NCBI RefSeq assembly: GCF_000972845.2
Contig: NC_040029.1
Coordinates: forward strand, 5,011,811 to 5,075,810
DNA length: 64,000 nucleotides
Direction of reading: 5' to 3'
DNA from: Larimichthys crocea
Taxonomy: Eukaryota > Chordata > Actinopteri > Sciaenidae
Every line of letters begins with the position of its first letter. Positions within the stretch are counted from its first letter, which is position 1. Shown here piece by piece: positions 25,576 to 35,900 of the stretch. The translations under genes and the position numbers were made by a program. The notes beneath the pieces were generated by a model. The model worked only from the letters and a program-made list of their open reading frames with translations. It was not told the DNA's origin and did no database searches.

Positions 25576-26028
25576 TTGAATTTCTGACTTTGCACTACAA
25601 ATACGGTGTCCGGGAAAGACAATTTCAACTCACTGTATCGCATTTCCCACGCTGCCTTCAGGTGCTATGGGAAATGTTGAAACTCGAGATTGAAGACACG
25701 TAAATGAGCCAAAAAAAACAAAAAAAACAGGAGGAGGGTGGATGAATTAATGCATTTCTCTGGTTGAGACATGAATGAGATGAAAATAATAATTAAAGTA
25801 ATTCATTCAGTCTCATGTGCACAGGCATGCACGAAGCAGGAATTTACGAGGAGTCCGTAAAGGCAGCACTATAATGGTTGCATTTGTCCCACAACAGCGC
25901 CATCATCCCTCCACAGCCTGCTCCTGGTTGGAAAGACCCTTCACGGCGGGGGGAAAAACAAAAAGCAAGGAAAGGGTTAAGGAGTTTATAGGGTCCAGAT
26001 CGATGCCCCCTCTCTCCCACACGTCGCC

Positions 26029-26040
26029 ATGAACAAATGA
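26029..26040 (+). promoter_or_regulatory. Three-codon upstream ORF overlapping the msl3 start codon
   Basis: ATG at 26029 in a gccATGa context encodes Met-Asn-Lys and stops at TGA 26038-26040. The stop overlaps the msl3 ATG (26037) in an ATGA arrangement. Such overlaps can make main-frame translation depend on reinitiation or leaky scanning. This is seen directly, but the transcription start is unknown, so it may not be in the mRNA. Confidence 0.45.
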
Positions 26041-26135
26041 ATTCGCGGGGAATTAAATATCAATTTCACAAAGGAGAAAGAGTCCTGTGCTTTGAACCCG
26101 ACCCCTCCAAGGCTAAAGTGTTGTACGACGCCAAG
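26037..26135 (+). CDS. msl3: msl3 coding exon 1 (residues 1-33)
   Basis: Encodes the start of the chromo-barrel, including [20 protein letters not shown] and cage residue Tyr30. The donor gtaaat follows AAG in phase 0. The ATG at 26037 is chosen because it gives the same short N-terminus as the human protein. The nearer upstream ATG at 26029 opens only a three-codon frame. Confidence 0.95.
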
Positions 26136-26875
26136 GTAAATGTTGTTGTTTCTCGCTCTTCTTGTGCACCAAACGAGCAGTGTTTGGACTGGAAAAAAAG
26201 GATTTTAGGGGAATATGAGTCAAACACTTCACTGCTGCTGCTGCTAGGCCTCTGAACTAAATAAGTCCAGCTAGTTAATATGTTATGCTAAGCGGTTTCC
26301 GGGTGCGTTTGATTTCACGTCGCTTGATTTAAAGTTGTTGTTTTTTAAAAAAAAGAAATGTTTTGTAGCAGTACGTTAATCTAAAAAAGGAGGCTGCTAA
26401 ATGAGGCAAATCAGCCCTATCACAACAGCATGCCGTGAGGTCATTTAAACCGACATGAGAGCTGTTTTAATAGAAAAGTAAAGTAGTTAAAGTGTTTTTA
26501 GTCTGAAGTGTTTGAACGGCGTCACGTAATAAACAAACGCACCAACGTCTGTCCAGCTAACGCTATTATAACGTAGCCGTTAGCCTTTATTCCCGCTCTC
26601 TAGCTGTTTTAATGACATTACATTTGAGCTGATAAAGATAATATAACGTGTTTTAAGCTCTTTTGAGTTTTATTTTTGTCCTCGGCGAAGTGCGCGGTTT
26701 GTTTTATTTAGCTATCTAGTCCAGTTAGCGAGCTAATGCTAACGAACGTTTTAGCTCAACGGTAGCTAACGGTTAGCTTTTTAAAAAATGCCAGTTTACA
26801 AGTTTGTTTACAATAATTTCAACATTTTATGCAGCGACACGTAAAGTTAGGTAATGTTAGATGAGGAGTACTGTT

Positions 26876-26934
<59 letters not shown>

Positions 26935-29900
26935 CTTTATTATATAGTGCAGCAGCAGCATTACACACAGTGACGATAGACAAACTATACATGATAAAAT
27001 ATCAATAGTACATAAAATATATTGTGCAAGTGTATATACAGCAAATTGTTTATTATTGATAATAAATGTATATACAGTCACTTTGATGTTAAATAAGTGG
27101 TATGTCTATCTATATTTAGAGACAGAATGTTGTTATATTCTCTAGTGCCTTGCAGTATTGGGACCATGACTAACAGGGGCCCCCAAAAAATTCAAGGATT
27201 CAAGGAGTTTTATTGTCATTACAACACATGTAAACATGGGATGAAACGAAATTGGTTTCCCCTGGTCCCGGAGCAGCCCGATATCAAATATAAAAAAAAA
27301 ATATANNNNNNNNNNGCAAAGCAAAGTTAAATACTCAGATACTCAGAAGTACTTATTAATCCCCGTAGGGAAATTGTTTTTGTTACCGCAGCTCCCAAAG
27401 TGATAGCAAGAAAAAGTAGTAAGAAACAAAATTTTAACAATATACCCTATAAATATCCTATTTTAAACAATATGTACACATGTATAAATAACAGTTAATA
27501 GCGCAGTAACAGTAAAAAACAAAACAAAACAAACAAACAAAAAAGTAACAGTGAGATGAGATAATTTAGTTTGAAATAAATAAGTTAAATAGGACCAGTA
27601 ACAGTAGATTAAAAACAAGTAACAGTGAACTGTGCAATAGTAAATCAAAGCCTTATAAAGAGTCGTTTAGTGAGGAGTGTGTACAGGCTGATGCCACAGG
27701 TACCTAGGTAAACGCCAATATAAAATTAGGGAGCTCAATTTGATTTTTTTTTTGTCATTCCTGGCGGTGCCCCTGTTTGCAGGTCCAAGAAAACTGTAGC
27801 TGTCACCTTAATCAGTGTGTCTCAGTCCTGGCTCTCGAGACCAGCCCTGAAATATTTGAGATGTTTCTTCCTCCCCACACCTGATTACAATCAAGCTCTG
27901 CAGTGGCCTGATAACGAGCCATCGTTTCAGGTGTGTTGGAGCAGGAAGCGTCTAAGGGGCAGTGGACCCCGAGGACCAGGATTGAGAAACACGACCTTAA
28001 ATCATGTTTATAGAGGTTATAGGTCATAATGTTTACTTCACCTCTGCTGACCAAAGTGTTTATGAGTTAAGCGAGCCGTACTGGTGTTGTGTTCACTTTG
28101 CAGGTCTTGAGTCTTGAATGGTACAGATGAACATGGAAGAAGAATCCCAAAGTACCTGATTCACTTCAACGGCTGGAACAGGAGGGACGATAACCGGCGC
28201 ACACCTCCTTAAAACTGTGTCATACTCATTGTAGTTGTTTCTCATCGTGCTCATCGACTTGTAGCTACAAATCAAAATGTGTGTTTGTTTTTTGGGGGTA
28301 GCTGGGATCGTTGGGCTGCCGGGGATCATGTCCTAAGGGACACGGAGGACAACCGTAAATTACAACATAAACTGCTCGCAAAGCCTAGGTCGCATGTAAG
28401 TTCATATTCTGTTCATTCGTTCAGTCATTCAGTGAACGCCATCGAAATATATAAGCACCGTGTGTATTTTCTCGTGTCACTCAGGCCTCTGTTTGCAAGA
28501 ATTCAGTAGGAGTAGGAGATTGAATGTTTAGAGACAAGACTGATACAATTGTGTGTTTTGTTTTCTTTCCCGGCGGTAGGAAGAGAAAGGGATGGGCGAA
28601 GAGGGCGTCGTCAGCTGGTACAAATCCTCTCTGAAGACTCTCCCGAAGGAGGACGACAGTGATGACGCATGTGAGAGATCTTCTGTCTTTGTGTTTTGTC
28701 TCCCTCAGCAATCAAATTAATCCCCCCATATTTTTTCTGTCTGCAGGCTTGATTTCGTCTTCAGAGAGCAGCGACGGCGACGATTCCGACCCTGAATCTT
28801 CAAACAGTGGGGACAGCACCTCTCTGAGGACATCAACAAAAGGTGACGTGGATCAGATTAGCTTCATGCCATATTCAGACCAACATTTACCTCAATCAAC
28901 CGAAATGAGTTTAGTTTCTCATGCCAGAGGTTCGTATTATGTTTGTTTCAGAGGGTTGACCGAGCAGACATTAATGTTAAGAGGAATGCGAGGAGAAGAT
29001 CGTCCATGTTGACATCACATCCCGGATGTGCTGAAGAAGAAACTGGAGGACGACGCTTTTACATCAACAAGAGGAAGAAGGTACACGCAGCGACAAGGCT
29101 GCTGAAGATGATGTTGAATTGATTCGAGGCTTGTCCATAATCTGCCTGATTCATGTCTTCTAGCTGGTGATGGTCCCCTGTCAGACGAACGTGGTGCAAT
29201 CTTAGAGTCCTACGTCAAACACTTTGCCATCAACAAAGCATTCATGGCCAACGAGAGGTACCGGCGTCAGCAGAAACACCACGCAGAGCAGCAGTCCACA
29301 GCCAGTCCCTCCAGAGAAGAGGTGAGTACACTGTGAGCAGAGAATGTGCAGGAACGACATCATCTGACAAAGATGAAATAGACGTTGGTTCAGGCGGTAA
29401 CTGATTTCTGTGTCTTCGTTACATTCAAATGAAATGACATTAAATTTGAATTTCTTTGTTTTAAGCGAGGAGTTGTGTAAGGAGATGGGGTACGGCCTGA
29501 GGACACGTTTGACTTCACCTTACCATGATCCTCCTCATACCCTGTGAGCAAGCTCAGTTCAAAAAGGTCAGCTCCTCCAGGGTTTTCCTCGCCGTCAACG
29601 AAAGCTCCCCTGCTCCAGCAAGTAAGTCTGCCCCCATAACAAAGTCCTACGTGTTGTTCAGAAACCACTGCGCACAGCTGCGATGTGCTACATCCGTTCT
29701 AAAGTTAAAGTGTAAGCCCTTTTTCTCTGTTTGTGTTCGAAGCACCCACCGGGAGCGCAGCCCAAGCCCGTTGGGGCCAAACCCTCCAACCCCCAGTCCA
29801 CAGACAGCCAACCAGCGCCAGCGACATTTCTGCCACCACGCCCACGCTCCAGCCCCCCCCCGAAGCGCCGACGTCACCCTGACATGGACTGCATCTCATA

Positions 29901-32900
29901 CCAGTCGCAGTCACTGAGACTCCACCAGGAACACGTCTGGAGGTGACCGGCCAGCTGAAGAAGCAGTGGAGGTAATGAGGTTTTACTCCAAAGAAACACT
30001 CTGTTTCTTTTTTTTTTTTTGTTCTGTAAACGTCATGATTTGTGTCATCAGGTGGAGGCAGTGCAACAGCATCCCCACACTAAACGCCGTTTGGTCGACA
30101 CCTCATCCCAGCCCAAGTTCTTCCTCAACCTCGACAGAAGTAAGCTGGCACTCCATTTGAATAAAAGCGTATCGTGTGGTACATTCAACCTGATCTTGTG
30201 GACTCTTCTACCACTAGTTCCACCTTTTTGGAGGGAATTACTAAAAATTGTGAACTTTTCTGTTCAAGCCGATTATATATAAAAATAATTGACTTGTTTC
30301 ATGGCCTGAAACAATCCAACCTATTCTCAGCTAATAAGACGTGTTTATCAAGCCTTTACAAGTTCATGAATAGCTCCATGGGCTCAACTTTTTGTTATTG
30401 TAATAACCAGCTTAGCCCAGTAGATGGTGCTTTTGTACTTCTTTCCTCCCACAGTCATCCCCTCTTTTGTACTCAAGAGCTCCACTCTCCTAAGAACGAC
30501 TTTTCGCTCTTAAAACTTTTTATTCCTGCCATAACTTTTTTCCCTTGTTAGCCATATATCACCAGTGATAAGCTCCACAGCTCTTTTAACACATTGTTTT
30601 TCCTCATTACCCAGAAACCCCAGTGCACAGTGGCTCATCCTCCCGTTGCCCTTGACGCCGAGCAAAGAGCGAAGTGGGCCTTTCTACGGCCTGGAGAGCC
30701 GGAGGAACAACGAGCTAAACGAGGTGATGATGTACTGAGGTGAACGTTTTATCAGCTGGAAGGGAAACAAATTTCTTGTTGAAGGACCCGAGGAGTGCAC
30801 TTAAACAGTTCCCTCCTGTATGAAATGAAATGGTAAGGTCAAACAAATAGTTCATCATACAGGCCTGTGGCTTTGCCAAATTCACAGTGAGCTATGGTTG
30901 TGAACCTCAGATCCTCCTACAGGGGCTCACTCTGAAGACAGTTTGTACATTTTAAAATGATATGCATCATAAGAGGCTAGATCTGTTAAACACTTAATTA
31001 TTGAACACATAGGTATGGATGTTGATGACGTGACAAAACTCCTCCATATTCCCTTCATACATTTTTTTTAATATATAATACTGGCATACTCCGATAAGAT
31101 CAGCCTACGTTTGGTTATTGTGAGCAGTTGGAGCTTTTTCATAGTTCATAGCCCCCAAAAATGAACTTGTTCAAGTTCAATGAACTGCTATCACAAAATG
31201 CTGTGACAAAACTGCAGCTGTTGCCTCGTGGTATTCTGGTTAAACTGCAAGCTGAACATCCTTTAATTCTCTGCTTAGACCCGAGTGTTCATACAATCTA
31301 AAACCTCAAAGCTTCGTTCATTTTTTTTCTCCTTCTCTCTTTAGGTCCTCAGTTGGAAGCTGACTCCTGATAACTACCCCTTGAACGACCAGCTCCCCCC
31401 ACCCTCCTACCTGTACGGTGCACAACACCTTTTGCGGCTTTGTGTTGGTGTCTGATCATTTTACTCTCACTCATCATACTTTGATCACATTCCCGCCAGT
31501 CTCTTGGCGTGCTCACCACTCGCTTTTTTCCAGTTAAACTCCCGGAGATCCCGGAAAGATGCAGATCCCTGAGAGGAACCTCGAGCCCTGGTCAAACATT
31601 TGGAACTCTTTCTCAGGTAAGGATGATTGTGATCAAATGAAATAATCAGTATTATTAGAGGTTTACAAAGGAAGAGAGGGACAGTAAGGCTGCAGGTTTC
31701 AAGTGTCTTTCCGCTCTGCGGATGGGAGAGTAGCAATCTTGGTTCACTCGGGCTGAGACTTGTTTCCTCACTGAAACATTCAGGCATAGTTTTGAAACCT
31801 AGCCCCTTGTAGAAAAATAGATTGTGCCGTCAGGTGGACAGAAGCTGCGAGAAATCATGTCGAATTTCCTTGGGGGATAAATCATTAAAAAGGTGAGGCG
31901 CTGCATTCAATGAACGGGACATCAACTAGGAAGCGTTCCGTCTTAAAATGCACCTCGCTAATAACCCGCATGGTTCATTAAGCAAGGTTTGACCTAGCAA
32001 GCATTAAAGCTAATAGTAACCGCCAGAGTTGAGTTGCAAGAAGTTTTTATTTCACAAGGAGAGAGAAAACCTGGAAGGTACTGGCACGACCTCGACAAAT
32101 GCATTAATGCCTGATGTACGCACAAATAAAGAAGCAAGTAAAGGAAGAATTAAAAGATGGGAGTAGAGTTCATGGAAACATAAATGCTGACAGGAAAACA
32201 AAAAGACAAGGAAGAGGAAGATGAGAACACGTAAGGGTGGAGAGGAGGAAGAGCATGTGTCAGAGGGAGGGAGATGAGTGGACGTTACACAAGCGGGGGA
32301 GTCTAACTTTAATCCTTCCAAGCGATCTTCAATTAAAAACATCAGAATGTCATTTAAAATCATTAAAATAGCTAATTTGAAAACAATTTAAAATATTAAA
32401 CGAATCACTGGATTATGATTACAAATTCTTTAAAAGTTCTTTAAAAGAGCTCAGCCATAAGCACGTGAAAATAGAAAAGTTTTTAAATAAGTGGTATATC
32501 TATCTATATTTAAAGAATGTTGTTATATTCTCTAGTGCCTTGCAGTATTGGGCCCATGACTAACAGGGGCCCCCCAAAAAATACTCAGATACTCAGAAGT
32601 ACTTTATTAATCCCCGTAGGGAAATTGTTTTTGTTACCGCAGCTCCCAAAGTGATAGCAAGTAAACAGTAGTAAGAAAACAAAACTTTAACAATATACCC
32701 TATAGAATATCCTATTTTAAACAATATGTACACATGTATAAATAACAGTTAAATAGGACCAGTAACAGTAAAAAAACAAAACAAACAAACAAAAAAAGTA
32801 ACAGTGAGATGAGATAATTTAATAAATTAAATAGGACCAGTAACAGTAGATTAAAAACCAAGTAACAGTGAACTGTGCAATATGTAAATCAAAGCCTTTA

Positions 32901-35900
32901 TAAAGAGTTTAGTGAGGAGTTGTACAGGCTGATGTTCACAGGTAAGACTAATCTAGGTAAACGCCAATATAAAATTAGGGAGCTCAATTTGATTTTTTTT
33001 TTTTGTCAATTCCTGGCAGTGCCTCTGTTTGCAGGTCCAAGCTAAACTGTAGCTGTCATCTTAAGTCAGTGTGTCTCAATCCTGGCCCTCGAGGACCACT
33101 GCCCTGAAATTTTTGAGGTGTTTCTTTCTCCACCACACCTGATTCAAATCAAGCTCTGCAGTGCCCTGATAACGAGCCACTCGTTTCAGGTGTGTTGGAG
33201 CAGGAAGCGTCTAAGGGGCAGTGGACCCCGAGGACCAGGATTGAGAAACACGACCTTAAATCATGTTTATAGAGGTTATAGGTCATAATGTTTACTTCAC
33301 CTCTGCTGACCAAAGTGTTTATGAGTTTAAGCGAGCCTGTACTTGTGTTGTGTTCACTTTGCAGGTCCTTGATGTCTTGATAGGTACAGATGAACATGGA
33401 AGAAGAATCCCAAAGTACCTGATTCACTTCAACGGCTGGAACAGGAGGTGACGATAACCGGCGCACACCTCCTTACAACTGTGTCACACTCATTGTAGTT
33501 GTTTCTCATCGTGCTCATCGACTTGTAGCTACAAATCATAAATGTGTGTTTGTTTTTTGGGGGTAGCTGGGATCGTTGGGCTGCCGAGGATCATGTCCTA
33601 AGGGACACTGAGGACAACCGTAAATTACAACATAAACTGGCTCGCAAAGCTCTAGGTCGCATGTAAGTTCATATTCTGTTCATTCGTTCAGTCATTCAGT
33701 GAACGCCATCGAAATATATAAGCGCCGTGTATATTTTCTCGTGTCACTCAGCCCTCTGTTTGCAAGAATTCAGTAGGAGTAGGAGGATTGAATGTTTAGA
33801 CAAGACTGATACAATTGTGTGTTTTGTTTTCTTTCCCGGCGGTAGGAAGAGAAAGGGATGGGCGAAGAGGCGTCGTCGTCAGTCTGGTACTAAATCCTCT
33901 CTGAAGACTCTCCCGAAGGAGGACGACAGTGATGACGCATGTGAGAGATCTTTCTGTCTTTGTGTTTTGTCTCCCTCAGCAATCAAATTAATCCCCCCAT
34001 ATTTTTTCTGTCTGCAGGCTTGATTTCGTCTTCAGAGAGCAGCGACGGCGACGATTCCGACCCTGAATCTTCAAACAGTGGGGACAGCACCTTCTCTGAG
34101 GACATCAACAAAATGGTGACGTGGATCAGATTAGCTTCCATGCCATATTCAGACCAACATTTACTCTCAATCAACCGAAATGAGTTTAGTTTCTCATGCC
34201 AGAGGTTCGTATCATGTTTGTTTCAGAGGGTTGAGCCAGACATTAATGTTAAGAGGGAATGCGAGGAGAAGATCGTCCATGTTGACATCAACATCCCGGA
34301 TGTGCTGAAGAAGAAACTGGAGGACGACTGCTTTTACATCAACAAGAGGAAGAAGGTACACGCAGCAGACAAGGCTGCTGAAGATGATGTTGAATTGATT
34401 CGAGGCCATAATCTGCCCTGATTCATGTCTTCTAGCTGGTGATGGTCCCCTGTCAGACGAACGTGGTGCACATCTTAGAGTCCTACGTCAAACACTTTGC
34501 CATCAACAAAGCATTCATGGCCAACGAGAGGTACCGGCGTCAGCAGAACACCACGCAGAGCAGCAGTCCACAGCCAGTCCCTCCAGAGAAGAGGTGAGTA
34601 CACTGTGAGCAGAGAACACAGGTGTGCTTAGCTGAACACACATCATCTGACAAAGATGAAATAGACGTTGGTTCAGGCGGTAACTGATTTCTGTGTCTTC
34701 GTTACATTCAAATGAAATTACATTAAATTTGAATTTCTTTTGTTTTAAGCGAGGAGTTGTGTAAGGAGATGGTGGACGGCCTGAGGATCACGTTTGACTT
34801 CACCTTACCCATGATCCTCCTCTACCCCTGTGAGCAAGCTCAGTTCAAAAAGGTCAGCTCCTCCAGGGTTTTCCTCGCCGTCAACGAAAGCTCCCCCTGC
34901 TCCAGCAAGTAAGTCTGCCCCCCATAAACAAAGTCCTACGTGTTGTTTCAGAAACCACTGCGCACAGCTGCGATGTGCTACATCCGTTCTAAAGTTAAAG
35001 TGTAAGCCCTTTTTCTCTGTTTGTGTTCGAAGCACTCACCGGGAGCGCAGCCCAAGCCCGTTGGGGCACAACCCTCCAACCCCCCAGTCCACAGACAGCC
35101 AACCAGCGCTCAGCGACATTTCTGCCACCACGCCCACCGCTCCAGCTCCCACCCCGAAGCGCCGACGTCACCCTGACATGGACTGCATCTCATACCAGTC
35201 GCAGTCACTGAGACGCTCCACCAGGAACACGTCTGGAGGTGACCGGCCAGCTGAAGGAAGCAGTGGAGGTAATGAGGTTTTACTCCAAAGAAACACTCTG
35301 TTCTTTTTTTTGTTTTGTTCTGTAAACGTCATGATTTGTGTCATCAGGTGGAGGCAGTGCAACTGCGTCCCCGCAGCTCAAACGCCGTTTGGTCGACACC
35401 TCATCCCAGCCCAAGTTCTTCCTCAACCTTGACAGAAGTAAGTTTGCACTCCATTTGAATAAAAGCGTATCGTGTGGTAACATTCAACCTGATCTTGTGG
35501 ACTCTTCTACCACTAGTTCCACCTTTTTGGAGGGAATTACTAAAAATTGTGAACTTTTTCTGTTCAAGCTGATTAGTATATTAAAAATAATTGACTTGTT
35601 TTCATGGCCTGAAACAATCCAACCTTATTCTCAGCTAAATAAGACAGTGTTTAATCAAGCCTTTACAAGTTCATAGAATAGCTCCATGGGCTCAACTTTT
35701 TGTTATTGTAATAACCAGCTTAGCCCAGTAGATGGTGCTTTTGTACTTCTTTCCTCCCACAGTCATCCCCTCTTTTGTACTCAAGAGCTCCACTCTCCTA
35801 AGAACGACTTTTCGCTCTTAAAACTTTTTATTCCTGCCATAATTTTTTTCCCTTGTTAGCCATATATCACCAGTGATAAGCTCCACAGCTCTTTTAACAC

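Larger units (their letters stand above)
22580..26036. other. Shared upstream region of arhgap6 and msl3
   Basis: About 3.5 kb between the divergent start codons. It should hold the 5' UTRs and promoters of both genes, but no TATA box was seen close to either start. It contains a GT repeat (22821-22851), a homeodomain-site cluster (23230-23465) and a LINE-like 3' tail (about 25490-25575). No coding exon was recognised. Confidence 0.7.
27089..32330 (+). repeat. Tandem duplication unit 1 (about 5.2 kb)
   Basis: This segment aligns end to end with 32483-37713. It starts at the ttaaataagtggtat string and ends at agcgatcttc. It contains an extra stretch of about 140 bases (about 27187-27330) including the N gap, yet its overall length is almost the same as unit 2. 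It has therefore lost roughly 130 bases in small deletions elsewhere. Confidence 0.93.
26136..33364 (+). other. msl3 intron 1 (contains duplication unit 1)
   Basis: As assembled this intron is 7.2 kb, but about 5.4 kb of it is the damaged exon 2-13 copy and the junction repeat. Without these it would be roughly 1.8-1.9 kb. Its first 650 bases are rich in GCTAA/TTAGC strings; then come a GATA microsatellite and retrotransposon tails. Confidence 0.85.

Noticed and set aside
26029..26031. Upstream ATG as the msl3 start
   Set aside because: It is out of frame and stops after three codons; the ATG at 26037 matches the known N-terminus.
28104..31616. Unit 1 as a second working msl3 gene
   Set aside because: Most exons are frameshifted, the exon 2 donor is lost, and there is no first or last exon.
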